From the NCBI GenBank assembly GCA_015277795.1, contig CP063848.1, positions 3,038,001 to 3,102,000 of the forward strand: a stretch of DNA of 64,000 nt. Direction: 5' to 3'. The notes beneath the pieces were generated by a model. It was not told the DNA's origin. It ran no database searches and saw only the letters and a list, made by a program, of their open reading frames with translations. The position numbers and the translations under genes were made by a program. This stretch comes from Massilia sp. UMI-21. GTDB lineage: Bacteria; Pseudomonadota; Gammaproteobacteria; Burkholderiales; Burkholderiaceae_D. Below, piece after piece: positions 11,663-21,076 of this stretch; position 1 is the first letter of the stretch; the number at the start of each line of letters is the position of its first letter.

Positions 11663-12630
11663 TGAGTCTGAACTCGCTGCTGTACGTCCTGGGCGCACTG
11701 GTGCTGCTGCCCTTCCTGCTGGCCCTGTTCAGCCGCCGCACGGCGCGCCGCATCGAGGCCTTGCTGCCGCCGGCCGGCAGTCTGGTGGAGGTCGAGGGCG
11801 TGCGCCTGCACGTGCGCGACGAAGGACGCGGCCCGGCGCTCCTGATGATCCACGGCCTGGGCGGCCAGATGGCGCACTTCAACTATGGCGCGGTGCGCGC
11901 GCTGTCCAGGCGCTACCGGGTGGTGACGGTGGACCGGCCGGGCTCGGGCTATTCGACCCGTCCCGCCGGCGCGCCGGCCGACCTGTCGACCCAGGCGCGC
12001 GCCATCGCCGCCCTGATCGGGCGGCTCGGACTGGAGCGGCCCACCGTGGTCGGCCACTCGCTGGGGGGCGCCACCGCACTCACGCTCGCGCTCGAGCATC
12101 CGGCCCAGGTGGGCGCGCTGGCCCTGGTGGCGCCGCTGACCCATGCGCCGGAAGCGGTGCCGCCGGCCTTCCGCGCCCTGACCATCGAGACGCCCTGGCT
12201 GCGCCGCCTGTTCGCGGCCACGCTGGCCGTCCCGCTCAGCATCCTCGCCGGCAAGCGCGTGCTGCAAGAGGTGTTCGGACCGGAAGCGGCGCCGCGCGAT
12301 TTTCCGACCCGCGGCGGCGGCCTGCTCAGCCTGCGCCCCGGCCAGTTCCTGGCCAGCTGCGCCGACCTGCAGGCCCTGGCCGGCCATATGCCGTGCCTGG
12401 AGCGGCGCTATGCCGAGCTGGACACCCGCAAGCTGCCGGTGCACGTGCTGTTCGGCCGCGAGGACCGGATCCTCGACTGGCGCGCCAACGGCCAGGCGCT
12501 GGCCGGGAAAATCCCCGGCGCGCGCCTGGAACTGGTCGAGGGCGGACACATGCTGCCCGTGACCCAGCCGGAGCGCACGGCGCGCTTCATCGAGGAAGTC
12601 GCGGCCGCACGCCTGAAGCTAGCCAGCTGA
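11659..12630 (+). CDS. Alpha/beta-fold hydrolase with N-terminal membrane anchor
   Basis: A 323-residue hydrolase. A hydrophobic helix at residues 5-24 suggests it is anchored in the inner membrane. The fold shows the oxyanion strand LLMIHGLGGQMAHF, the nucleophile elbow GHSLGG (Ser134), an acid in LFGREDRILDW and the catalytic His in EGGHMLPVTQPE. It is the last gene of the TetR-controlled operon, overlapping the SDR stop (ATGATG). It is a plausible esterase or lactonase for the ester produced by the monooxygenase. That pathway role is inference from gene order. Confidence 0.85.
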   Translation: MMSLNSLLYVLGALVLLPFLLALFSRRTARRIEALLPPAGSLVEVEGVRLHVRDEGRGPALLMIHGLGGQMAHFNYGAVRALSRRYRVVTVDRPGSGYSTRPAGAPADLSTQARAIAALIGRLGLERPTVVGHSLGGATALTLALEHPAQVGALALVAPLTHAPEAVPPAFRALTIETPWLRRLFAATLAVPLSILAGKRVLQEVFGPEAAPRDFPTRGGGLLSLRPGQFLASCADLQALAGHMPCLERRYAELDTRKLPVHVLFGREDRILDWRANGQALAGKIPGARLELVEGGHMLPVTQPERTARFIEEVAAARLKLAS

Positions 12631-12649
12631 TTGGCCAGCTGGGCAGCGT

Positions 12650-13054
12650 TCAGCGCTCGCGCGGTGCGGTGCCCTGGTCGTACTGGTCGGCGTCGGTGTC
12701 GCCGCTGGGCATGCTGCCCTGCCGACCGGCCTGCTGGCTCGCCTGCTGGCCGGACTGCTGACCCGACTGCCGGCTGCCGGCTCCCTTGCCGATCCCTTCC
12801 ATTCCGGTCTGGATCTTGCCGCCCTGGCTGCCGCCGCCGAAGGCCTGCTCGGACTCGGCGCCGGTGTCGGTCGCCAGCAGGTCGTCCGAGCGGCTGTCCG
12901 ACTGCCGGCTGCCCTGGTCCGCGCCCTGGCTGCCCATCTTGCCGATGTCCCCGGTGCCGCCGGGGCCGACGCTGGCGGCGCTGCCGCTGCCGTCGTGGGT
13001 GGTCTGGTGATGATTGCGCCCTTTGGCGTCCTTGCCTTCGCTTTGCATCGACAT
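12650..13054 (-). CDS. Low-complexity Gly/Ser/Gln-rich hydrophilic protein
   Basis: A 134-residue protein of unknown function with no signal peptide or membrane helix. The N-terminus MSMQSEGKDAKGRNHHQTTHDG is polar. The rest is dominated by Gly, Ser, Gln, Asp and Ala (GGGSQGGK, SGQQSGQQASQQAGRQ), so it is probably disordered. The start at 13054 is chosen because AGGAGG lies eight bases upstream; the frame stays open further upstream without such a site. Proteins of this composition can be stress or desiccation hydrophilins, but nothing here proves that. It converges on the hydrolase gene, with only 19 bases between. Confidence 0.6.
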   Translation of the reverse strand: MSMQSEGKDAKGRNHHQTTHDGSGSAASVGPGGTGDIGKMGSQGADQGSRQSDSRSDDLLATDTGAESEQAFGGGSQGGKIQTGMEGIGKGAGSRQSGQQSGQQASQQAGRQGSMPSGDTDADQYDQGTAPRER

Positions 13055-13252
13055 GCTGGCCTCCTGTAAATGAAATCGTGTCCCATGATAGTCCGGCACG
13101 GGCCGCGCACGAATAGTCCCAGGCCCGAGGCCGGTGTAGGACCAGGCCGTCGGCACGTCCCCAACGCGGCGCGCCATCGGCAACAGTTCCATTCATGCAA
13201 GGTACAATCCCGACTTCGATCATTCGCCGTCCGCCATCCGCAGGAGCCTGCC

Positions 13253-13840
13253 ATGTCTTCCGACCTCCGTGCCCTGGTCGTCTTCGCCGACCCCTCGCTG
13301 CACCGCTCGCGCATCAGCCGCCGCGTTGCCGAGGCCTGTGCCAGCCTGCCCGGGGTCCGGGTCCGCGACCTGTACCAGCTCTACCCCGACTTCTACATCG
13401 ACGTGCGCGCCGAACGCGCGCTGCTGGAGGAGGCGCCGCTGCTGGTGTTCGTGTTCCAGCTCGGCTGGTACGCCATGCCGGCGCTGCTCAAGGAATGGTT
13501 CGACAGCGTGTTCAAGCCGGAATGGGCCGCGCCATGTGACGGGAATCGGCCGCGCCGGCTGCAGGGCAAGACGGCCTTTGCCGCGGTCGCCTGTGCCGGG
13601 TCCGCCCGCGACTACCGGGCGGGCGGCGCCCACGGCCGGCCGCTGGAAGACTACCTGGCGCCGCTCGAGCAAAGCGTCAAGGCCTGCGGCATGGCCTGGC
13701 TGGCGCCGCACCCGTTCTATGGCGCCGATTCGACCGACGCCGAGGCTGCCGCACGCCATGCCGGCGACCTGCGCGCGCTGCTGGCCCGCCACGCCGGCAT
13801 CGCCTCCAAGCAGCCGCAGGGAGGCGCGCATGGAGCATAG
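13253..13840 (+). CDS. KefF-like NAD(P)H-dependent flavin oxidoreductase
   Basis: A 195-residue flavodoxin-fold protein of the NQO/KefF family. Visible family features are the N-terminal strand and phosphate-binding region (ALVVFADPSLHRSRISRRVA), RDLYQLYPDFYIDV, LLVFVFQLGWYAMPALLKEWFDSVF and GGAHGRPLEDYLAPLEQ near the end. In Kef systems this ancillary protein binds FMN and is required for full antiporter activity. It also has quinone reductase activity. Start ATG 13253 has CAGGAG upstream. Its end overlaps the start of the antiporter gene by 11 bases, which supports a joint function. Confidence 0.85.
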   Translation: MSSDLRALVVFADPSLHRSRISRRVAEACASLPGVRVRDLYQLYPDFYIDVRAERALLEEAPLLVFVFQLGWYAMPALLKEWFDSVFKPEWAAPCDGNRPRRLQGKTAFAAVACAGSARDYRAGGAHGRPLEDYLAPLEQSVKACGMAWLAPHPFYGADSTDAEAAARHAGDLRALLARHAGIASKQPQGGAHGA

Positions 13841-15644
13841 CCTGCTGCTGAACGCGCTGGTCTACCTGGCCGCCGCGGTGATCGTGGTGCCGGTCGCCAG
13901 GCGGCTCGGCCTGGGCGCGGTGCTCGGCTACCTGCTGGCCGGGATCGCGATCGGTCCGTGGGGCCTGGGCCTGATCCGCGAGGTCGAGACCATCCTGCAC
14001 TTTTCCGAATTCGGCGTGGTACTGCTGCTGTTCGTGATCGGCCTCGAGCTCGAGCCGCGCCGCCTGTGGTCGCTGCGCCGTTCGATCTTCGGCTGGGGCG
14101 CGGCCCAGGTGGGCGGCGTAACGCTGCTGCTGCTGGGCGCCGCCCTGCTGGCCGGCGTCGGCTGGAAAATGGCGCTGATCGCGGCGCTCGGGCTGTCGCT
14201 GTCCTCCACCGCCGTGGCACTGAGCACCATGCAGGAACGTAACCTGATCCCGACCCCGGCCGGCCAGGCCGGCTTTTCGATCCTGCTGTTCCAGGACATC
14301 GCCGCGATCCCGATGATCGCCCTGGTGCCGCTGCTGGGCGTGACGGCCGCCGACGCCGACGGCGGCTGGAGCGGCGCGTTCAAGGCGATCGCCATGATCG
14401 CCGCCCTGGTCCTGGCCGGGCGCTTCCTGATCCGCCCGATGCTGCGCTTCATCGCGGGCACCGGCATGCGCGAAATCTTCACCGCCTTCGCCCTGCTGCT
14501 GGTGATCTCGATCTCGCTGCTGATGGACCAGGTCGGCATGTCGATGGCCCTGGGCGCCTTCATGGCCGGCGTGCTGCTGGCCGATTCCGAATACCGCCAC
14601 GCCCTCGAGACCGACCTGGAGCCCTTCAAGGGCCTGCTGCTCGGGCTGTTCTTCATCGCGGTCGGGATGTCGGTGGACTTCGGCGTGTTCCTGGCCCAGC
14701 CCTGGCGCATCGTCGGCATGGCTGCGGCGTTCCTGGCGATCAAGCTGGCCGTGCTGTGGCTGCTGGCGCGCCCCTTCGGCATGACCGGGCGCCAGCGCGT
14801 GCTGTTCGCCTTCCTGCTGTCCCAGGGCGGCGAGTTCGCCTTCGTGGTGTTCGGCGCGGCGGCGACCGCGCGCGTGTTCGACGCCGACACGGCATCGATC
14901 CTGGTGGTGGTGGTCGCCCTGTCGATGATCGCCACGCCCCTGCTGCTGATCCTGTACGACCGCGTGCTGGAGCCTTACTGGCAAAGCCTGCGCCAGCGCC
15001 CGGCCGACGCCGTCGACGCCAATCGCGAGCACGTGATCATCGCCGGCTTCGGCCGCTTCGGCCAGATCGTCGGCCGCCTGCTGCACGCCAACCAGGTGCC
15101 GCTGACCATGCTGGACCACGACCCGGACCAGATCGACACCCTGCGCGAATTCGGCTTCAAGGTGTTCTACGGCGACGCCACCCGCACCGACCTGCTGCAC
15201 GCCGCCGGCGCCGCCCACGCGCGCGCGCTGGTGCTGTCGGTGGACGGCATCGACGACAGCCTGAAGCTGGCGGCGGCGGTGCGCGCCGAATTCCCCGACC
15301 TGCCGATCCTGGCGCGCGCCCGCAACGTCACCCACTGTTACCAGCTGATGGACCTGGGCGTGACCATCGTCGAGCGCGAGACCTTCGAGTCGGCGCTGAT
15401 GCTGGGCCGGCGCACGATGGAGCAACTCGGCTTCGGCGCCTATTTCGCGCGCCAGGCGGCGATGCGTTTTCGCGAGCACAATCTCAGGAGCGTGCTCGAG
15501 GTCTATCCCTACTACAAGGACCGGGCCCAGTACGTGTCGATGGCGCGCCGCGCCCGTGAAGAGCTGCACGCGATGTTCGAACGCGACTTCGTGGCCAACA
15601 GCAGGGACCGCGAGGCGGAGGGCGACGAACCCGGGAATGCGTGA
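13830..15644 (+). CDS. Kef-type glutathione-regulated K+/H+ antiporter (CPA2) with RCK domain
   Basis: A 604-residue inner-membrane protein. About 12 transmembrane helices fill residues 1-385. They include the CPA2 signatures GYLLAGIAIGPWGLGL, FVIGLELEPRRLW, SSTAVAL and FSILLFQDIAAIPMIALVPLLG with the ion-binding Gln-Asp. A cytoplasmic TrkA-N/RCK domain follows (HVIIAGFGRFGQIVGRLL ... DHDPDQIDTLREFGFKVFYGDATRTDLLHAAGA), then a charged tail. KefB/KefC proteins are gated by glutathione and its adducts, acidifying the cytoplasm for protection against electrophiles. The adjoining KefF-like gene supports this assignment. KefB and KefC cannot be told apart here. Confidence 0.88.
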   Translation: MEHSLLLNALVYLAAAVIVVPVARRLGLGAVLGYLLAGIAIGPWGLGLIREVETILHFSEFGVVLLLFVIGLELEPRRLWSLRRSIFGWGAAQVGGVTLLLLGAALLAGVGWKMALIAALGLSLSSTAVALSTMQERNLIPTPAGQAGFSILLFQDIAAIPMIALVPLLGVTAADADGGWSGAFKAIAMIAALVLAGRFLIRPMLRFIAGTGMREIFTAFALLLVISISLLMDQVGMSMALGAFMAGVLLADSEYRHALETDLEPFKGLLLGLFFIAVGMSVDFGVFLAQPWRIVGMAAAFLAIKLAVLWLLARPFGMTGRQRVLFAFLLSQGGEFAFVVFGAAATARVFDADTASILVVVVALSMIATPLLLILYDRVLEPYWQSLRQRPADAVDANREHVIIAGFGRFGQIVGRLLHANQVPLTMLDHDPDQIDTLREFGFKVFYGDATRTDLLHAAGAAHARALVLSVDGIDDSLKLAAAVRAEFPDLPILARARNVTHCYQLMDLGVTIVERETFESALMLGRRTMEQLGFGAYFARQAAMRFREHNLRSVLEVYPYYKDRAQYVSMARRAREELHAMFERDFVANSRDREAEGDEPGNA

Positions 15645-15779
15645 GCACTTAGGCAGAAAGTTGTATAGACGAGTGTAGTAAATTCGCCCGCCCCGGTGCT
15701 GTTTCCACATGGAAATGGCTATACTCGGCTGCGCGGGCCGCCGGCCCCGTTTCCCCCCTCTGGCAGCAGCGGCGCCCCC

Positions 15780-18611
15780 GTGACACTCGTGACTACCTTC
15801 GACATCTCCACCGCCCCCGCCGACCGGCTCGCCATGCTCGCCGAAGAGAACGCGGCACTCATCGACAACGCACTCGACCTCATGGCCGTGATCGATGCCG
15901 ACGGCCGCATCCTGCGCGCCAATACGGCAACGCAGGCCCTGCTCGGCTACGCGCCGGGGGAACTCGCCGGCCGCCATTTCAACGCCCTGGTCCATCCGGA
16001 CCAACGGGCCGAAGCACTCGGCATCCACACCAGCCTGCAGCAGGGCGATCCGGACCGTACCGACATTTCGCTGCGCCTGCTGCGCCGCGACGGCACGGTG
16101 GTCCTGATGTCGATCGCGGCGCGCTGGTCGACGCCGCACCGGCGCAGCTTCCTGACCGCGCGCGACGTCACCGGCCAGCACGGGGCGCGCCAGGCGCTGC
16201 TGAAATCGGAAGCGGCGCTCAACAGCATGCTGGAAAGTATCGGCGACGCCTTCTTCGCCATCGACAGCGGCTGGCGCCTGACCTACGCCAACCAGAAGGC
16301 GGGCGATTTCGTCGGGGTCAGGGCCGCCGAAGCGATCGGCCTGCCGCTGCTGGAGGTCGCGCCCGACCTGCTGCAGTCGCCCTTCCTGCAGCGCTACCGG
16401 CGTGCGATGGAAAGCCGCCAGCCCGATGCCTTCGAAGAGTTCTGGGAGCCGCGCAAGGTCTGGGTCGAAGCGCGGGTCTACCCGCACAGCGACGGCATCT
16501 CGGTGTACTTTCACGAAATCACCGCCAAGCGCGAAGCCGAGCAGGCACTGCGCAAGAGCGAACAACGCTTCCGCAAGCTGTTCAACCAGGCCGGCGACGG
16601 GATCATGATCGTCGACGCCGGACTGCGGATTGTCGCGGTCAACGACCAGGCCTGCGCGCGCTTCGGTTACGGCCGCGACGAGTTCCTCGCCATGCGCGCC
16701 TCCGACGTCAATCTCGGCCTCGCCGAGGCGGCCGCGCTGCTCGACGGCCTGCGTGCCGGCCACGCCCAGTTGCTGCGCACCGAAAAGCGCTGCAAGGACG
16801 GCAGCAGCTTCCCGGCCGAGGTGCAGATCTCGCGCTTCGACGACGAAGGCGAGGAGTTCTTCCTGGCGGTGATCCGCGACGTGAGCGACCGCGCGGCGGC
16901 CGAGCGCCAACTGCGCGAGAGCGAACAGCGGTTTCGCGAAATCATCGAGATGACCCCTTCCGGCTACCTGGTGGCCGGGCGCGACGGTCTGCTGCGCGAC
17001 GTGAACCCGGCCATGTGCGCGCTGGCGGGCTATCCGCGCGAGATGCTGCTCGCGCTGAGCCTGGGCGAGCTGTTCGTCTCCTTCCCGCTGGCATCGCTGG
17101 AGGCCGGCGCCGGCGGCCCGACCGCGGTGCAGGGCGTGGAGGCCGTGCTGCGCCACCGGGACGGCCACCACATTCACCTGCTGTTCAACGGCAGCATCAA
17201 GCGCGACCCGCTGGGCGAGGCCGTCGCGCTGACCGGCCTGATGGCCGACATCACCGGGCGCAAGGCCGCCGAAAGCCGGCTGCGCGAGCTGGCCACCCAC
17301 GACACCCTGACCGGCCTGCCCAACCGTGCCCTGCTGGCCGAGCGCGTGCAGCAGATGCTCGAGGCCAGCCCCTACGGTTCCCCGGTGGCGGTGATGTTCC
17401 TCGACCTCGACCGCTTCAAGGAAGTCAACGACTCCTTCGGCCACGAAATGGGCGACGCGCTGCTGTGCGAAGTCGCCGCGCGCCTGCGCAGGGTGATCCG
17501 GCCGACCGATATCATCGCACGCCTGGGCGGCGACGAGTTCGTGATCGCCGCCCACTGCGCCACCGGCCAGGCCGCGGCGGCGCGCATCGCCGACAAGCTG
17601 CTCGACGTGTTGACCGCGCCGGTGACGGTGGGCGGCATCGATGTGATCGTCGGCGCCTCGATCGGCATCAGCCTGTTTCCCCAGGACGCGCAAACCCGCG
17701 AACTGCTGTTCCAGGCGGCCGACACCGCGATGTACCGCGCCAAGGCCGCGGGCCGCAACCGCTACCGCTTTTTCGAACCCGAGATGAGCGTCGCGACCCG
17801 GGCCCGCATGGCGCTCGAGCTGTCGCTGCGGCCGGCGCTGGCGCGCGGCGAATTCACGCTGCACTACCAGCCGCGCTACCGCCTGGACCGGAACGCACGC
17901 GACGGCCTGTCCCTGTACGGCATGGAAGCCCTGATCCGCTGGAACCACCCGGAGCGCGGCCGGGTGCCGCCGCAGCAATTCATCGGCATCGCCGAGGAGA
18001 CCGGGCTGATCGGCGCGATCGGGCGCTGGGTGTTGCGCGAAGCCTGCAGCCATACCCGCCGCCTGATGGACGAGTTCGGCCGCAAGCTGGTGGTCTCGGT
18101 CAACGTGTCGGCGCGCCAGCTGGCGCAGCCCGGTTTCGCGGCCGAGGTGTGCGATGCCCTGGCCAGTGCGGGCTTGCCGGCCGATTGCCTGGAGCTGGAG
18201 CTGACCGAAAGTGCGCTGATCGAAGACATCGACCACACCGCCACCATGCTGCGCGAGCTCAAGCGCCTCGGCATCCAGCTGGCGGTCGACGATTTCGGCA
18301 CCGGCTATTCCAGCCTGGCCTACCTGCGCCGCTTCCCGATCGACGTGCTCAAGCTCGACCGCTCCTTCGTGCTGCAGCAGGACGAGAACGTCAGCACCAT
18401 CGCCTTCGTCAAGGCCTTCGTCGACATGGCGCACGCGCTCAACATGGCGGTGGTGGCCGAAGGCGTCGAGACCGGCGAGGTGCTCGACCTGCTGCGCGCC
18501 GCGCAATGCGACCAGGCCCAGGGCTTCCACCTGGCCCGGCCGATGCCGCTCGAGGGCTTGCGGCTGCTGCTCGAACCGCAGGCGGGTCATGAACCGGAAC
18601 TGACCGGCTGA
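15780..18611 (+). CDS. Multi-PAS GGDEF-EAL cyclic-di-GMP signalling protein
   Basis: A protein of about 943 residues without transmembrane helices, so a cytoplasmic sensor. Four PAS domains in series cover roughly residues 15-495; each opens with a typical PAS strand pair and several end in a PAC-like stretch. A diguanylate cyclase domain follows (RLGGDEF, Gly-Gly at 583-584, intact), then an EAL domain (MEALIRW with Glu716; DDFGTGYSSLAYLRRFPIDVLKLDRSF; AEGVET). Both signatures look competent, so the net activity cannot be told from sequence. The start is unclear: GTG 15780 or 15789 lie after a TATACT box at about 15719, while the frame stays open to GTG 15696. No Shine-Dalgarno is obvious. 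Confidence 0.88.
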   Translation: MTLVTTFDISTAPADRLAMLAEENAALIDNALDLMAVIDADGRILRANTATQALLGYAPGELAGRHFNALVHPDQRAEALGIHTSLQQGDPDRTDISLRLLRRDGTVVLMSIAARWSTPHRRSFLTARDVTGQHGARQALLKSEAALNSMLESIGDAFFAIDSGWRLTYANQKAGDFVGVRAAEAIGLPLLEVAPDLLQSPFLQRYRRAMESRQPDAFEEFWEPRKVWVEARVYPHSDGISVYFHEITAKREAEQALRKSEQRFRKLFNQAGDGIMIVDAGLRIVAVNDQACARFGYGRDEFLAMRASDVNLGLAEAAALLDGLRAGHAQLLRTEKRCKDGSSFPAEVQISRFDDEGEEFFLAVIRDVSDRAAAERQLRESEQRFREIIEMTPSGYLVAGRDGLLRDVNPAMCALAGYPREMLLALSLGELFVSFPLASLEAGAGGPTAVQGVEAVLRHRDGHHIHLLFNGSIKRDPLGEAVALTGLMADITGRKAAESRLRELATHDTLTGLPNRALLAERVQQMLEASPYGSPVAVMFLDLDRFKEVNDSFGHEMGDALLCEVAARLRRVIRPTDIIARLGGDEFVIAAHCATGQAAAARIADKLLDVLTAPVTVGGIDVIVGASIGISLFPQDAQTRELLFQAADTAMYRAKAAGRNRYRFFEPEMSVATRARMALELSLRPALARGEFTLHYQPRYRLDRNARDGLSLYGMEALIRWNHPERGRVPPQQFIGIAEETGLIGAIGRWVLREACSHTRRLMDEFGRKLVVSVNVSARQLAQPGFAAEVCDALASAGLPADCLELELTESALIEDIDHTATMLRELKRLGIQLAVDDFGTGYSSLAYLRRFPIDVLKLDRSFVLQQDENVSTIAFVKAFVDMAHALNMAVVAEGVETGEVLDLLRAAQCDQAQGFHLARPMPLEGLRLLLEPQAGHEPELTG

Positions 18612-18621
18612 GTCCCATGCA

Positions 18622-18643
18622 CCCGGCATGGCGCCGGGCTTTT
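18622..18643 (+). terminator. Intrinsic terminator after the PAS-GGDEF-EAL gene
   Basis: CCCGGC-ATGGC-GCCGGG forms a six-pair stem with a five-base loop, followed by CTTTT. It lies 11 bases beyond the stop codon and before the next gene at 18734. Confidence 0.6.
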
Positions 18644-18733
18644 CCGGCTCCCCGGCCCCGGCATAGTAGTATGCTGGCCTTTTGCCTTGCGCAGCGCAGA
18701 GGCGGCCGCGGCAGCGGCATCGATATCGAACAC

Positions 18734-20995
18734 ATGAACAAACCGGACCGCAAGACCAGGATTTCGACCCAGCTGATGCTGCTCTTCGCGGGCCTGGCCC
18801 TGGCCATCGTGCTGGTCCTGGCATTCGTGCTGAACAAGCTCGCCACCGAGCGTTCGGAAGACGAACTCGGTCACCAGTTCGCCGAAATCGCGCTCCAGAC
18901 CACCGACAAGCTCGACCGGACCCTGTTCGAGCGCTACCGCGAAGTCAGGCTGCTGTCGATCCAGGCCGGCCTGGCAGGTTCCGGCCACGACGTCGACGCC
19001 AAGCGCCGCTTCCTCGAGGAGATGCAGAAGACCTACCCCTACTACGCGTGGCTGGGCCTGACCGATACCGAGGGCAAGGTGCTGGTCTCGGCCAACGGCC
19101 TGCTGGAGGGTGCGAACGTCGCCGCCCGCCCCTGGTTCAAGAATGCATTCGAGGGCAAGCACCTGACCGACGTACACGAGGCCGCCCTGCTGAGCAAGCT
19201 GCTCCAGCCCGCGGGTGCGGACCCGATGCGCTTCATCGACATTGCCTTCCCCTACCACGACGCAGCGGGCCGCCTGGCCGGCGCGCTGGGCGCCCACCTG
19301 AGCATCGACTGGGCGCGCGACATCGAACAGTCCGTGATGCTGCCGCTGCTGACCCGGCGCCGCCTCGAGGCGCTGGTGGTCGGGCAGGACATGACCGTCA
19401 TCATCGGCCCCCGCGAACTGATCGGCACCCGCCTGGCCCCCACCGGCGTCGGCGCCGGCAAGGATTTTTGGCAGGCGGCCCCGAGCGGCCATGCCGTTGC
19501 GGCGTTCGGCGACGGCAAGACCTATCTCGTCGGCTACAGCAAGAGCCAGGGGCACAGCTTTTCACCGGGCCTGAACTGGACCGTGCTGGTGCGCCAGGAA
19601 GCAGGCGAAGCCTACGCGCCGATCGCCCAGTTCCGGCGCCAGGTCATCGTCATCGGCCTTGTCATCGCGCTGCTGTCCGCCGCCCTGGCGGCGCTGCTCG
19701 CGCGGCGCATCTCGCGGCCGCTGGGCGTGCTGGCGGAGGCGGCGCGGCGCATCGAAGCGGGCGAATCGCGCGACATCGACGAGGTGCCCGGCGGCTACCG
19801 CGAGATCGGCATGCTGCGGATCGCCCTGCAATCCCTGATCGGCAAGCTGCAAGCCAACGAGACCGCGATGCGCCAGGCCGCGCGCCGCAAGGACGAATTC
19901 CTGGCCACCCTCGCGCACGAACTGCGCAATCCGCTCGCGCCGATCTCGGTCGCGGCCGAGCTGCTGACGATGGCCCCGGCGGACGCCGCCCGTCAAAAGA
20001 ACTACGGCGAGATGATCGGCCGCCAGACCCGGCACATGACCGACATGATCGACGACCTGCTCGACGTCTCGCGCGTCACGCGCGGCGAAGTCAATCTCGA
20101 GCGACGCCCATGCGTGCTGCAGGAGGTGCTCGCCGAGGCCGTCGAGCAGGTCGCGCCGCTGGTGGCGACCAGGAAGCACCGCCTGGCGCAGGCGATCGTG
20201 GCGGAACCGGTCGTGGTGCTGGGCGACCGCACCCGCCTGGTGCAGGTCGTCGCCAACCTGCTGAACAATGCGGCCAAATACACCCCCGAGGGCGGCCGCA
20301 TCGACCTGGCCCTGGCGGTCGACCCGGGGCGCGCACGGCTGACGGTGCGCGACAACGGCATCGGCATGTCGGCCGACCTCATGGAGCATGCATTCGAGCT
20401 GTTTACCCAAGAGACACGCAAGACCGACCTGAGCCTGGGCGGCCTGGGAGTCGGCCTGGCCCTGTCGAAGCAGCTGGTCACGCTGCACGACGGCAGCCTG
20501 TCGGTCAGCAGCGGCGGACAAGGCATGGGCAGCGCGTTCACCGTGTCGCTGCCCTTGCTGCACGCCGGCGCAGACCTGCCCGCCGCCGGACCCGCGGCCG
20601 ACCAGCAGGCGTCGCGCGCGGGCGGGCCGGTGCTGATCGTGGACGACAATGCCGATGCCGCCGATACCCTGGGCCTGCTGGTCGGCTCCTTCGGCTACGA
20701 GGTGCTGGTCGAGTACGGCCCCGTGGCAGGGCTGGAGCAGGCGCGCGCACGGCGGCCCGCGGTGTGCCTGCTCGACATCGGCATGCCCGTCATGGATGGC
20801 TACGAGCTCGCCGCGCGGCTGCGTACGCTGCCCGGGATGCAGGACGCGCTGCTGCTTGCCGTGACCGGCTACAGCCAGGACAGCGACCGCCAACGGGCGC
20901 GCACGGCCGGTTTCGACGAGCACCTTGCCAAGCCGGTCGACGTCGAGCGCCTCAAGTCGCTCCTGACCGGCCCGGAGGCGCTGGCCCACGACTGA
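18734..20995 (+). CDS. dCache hybrid sensor histidine kinase/response regulator
   Basis: A 753-residue membrane kinase. A first helix at about residues 14-33 and a second at about 305-325 flank a large periplasmic double-Cache (dCache_1) domain. HAMP follows (ARRISRPLGVLAEAARRIEAGE). HisKA carries the phosphorylated His395 in FLATLAHELRNPLAPIS. HATPase has LLNNAAKYT, DNGIGM and LGGLGVGLALSK. A C-terminal receiver has phospho-acceptor Asp681 (CLLDIGMPVMDGYE) and the conserved Lys in AKPVD. The lack of an Hpt or output domain means the signal must leave through another protein. The start ATG 18734 directly precedes the first helix. A half copy of the palindromic repeat begins right at the stop codon. 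Confidence 0.9.
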   Translation: MNKPDRKTRISTQLMLLFAGLALAIVLVLAFVLNKLATERSEDELGHQFAEIALQTTDKLDRTLFERYREVRLLSIQAGLAGSGHDVDAKRRFLEEMQKTYPYYAWLGLTDTEGKVLVSANGLLEGANVAARPWFKNAFEGKHLTDVHEAALLSKLLQPAGADPMRFIDIAFPYHDAAGRLAGALGAHLSIDWARDIEQSVMLPLLTRRRLEALVVGQDMTVIIGPRELIGTRLAPTGVGAGKDFWQAAPSGHAVAAFGDGKTYLVGYSKSQGHSFSPGLNWTVLVRQEAGEAYAPIAQFRRQVIVIGLVIALLSAALAALLARRISRPLGVLAEAARRIEAGESRDIDEVPGGYREIGMLRIALQSLIGKLQANETAMRQAARRKDEFLATLAHELRNPLAPISVAAELLTMAPADAARQKNYGEMIGRQTRHMTDMIDDLLDVSRVTRGEVNLERRPCVLQEVLAEAVEQVAPLVATRKHRLAQAIVAEPVVVLGDRTRLVQVVANLLNNAAKYTPEGGRIDLALAVDPGRARLTVRDNGIGMSADLMEHAFELFTQETRKTDLSLGGLGVGLALSKQLVTLHDGSLSVSSGGQGMGSAFTVSLPLLHAGADLPAAGPAADQQASRAGGPVLIVDDNADAADTLGLLVGSFGYEVLVEYGPVAGLEQARARRPAVCLLDIGMPVMDGYELAARLRTLPGMQDALLLAVTGYSQDSDRQRARTAGFDEHLAKPVDVERLKSLLTGPEALAHD

Positions 20996-20997
20996 AC

Positions 20998-21036
20998 GGT
21001 CGGCCGCGCCGACCACGCGTCCCGGAGCACCCTACG
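20998..21036. repeat. Partial second copy of the CGTAGGGTG-type intergenic repeat
   Basis: A hairpin GGTCGG-CCGCG-CCGACC (20998-21014) is followed by GCGTCCCGGAGCACCCTACG (21017-21036). The latter differs at only two of 20 positions from 8563-8582. The opposite arm with CGTAGGGTG is missing, so this is a truncated member lying three bases after a stop codon. Confidence 0.55.
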
Positions 21037-21076
21037 GGGATTCGCCATCCCGTGCCCGACACGCGTCGGACAGCCC

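Noticed and set aside
13677..18824. Very long antisense open frame (1715 codons) opposite the Kef and PAS-GGDEF-EAL genes
   Set aside because: It is the complement of clear genes in GC-rich DNA. The translation is Arg/His/Gln/Ala-rich without domains.
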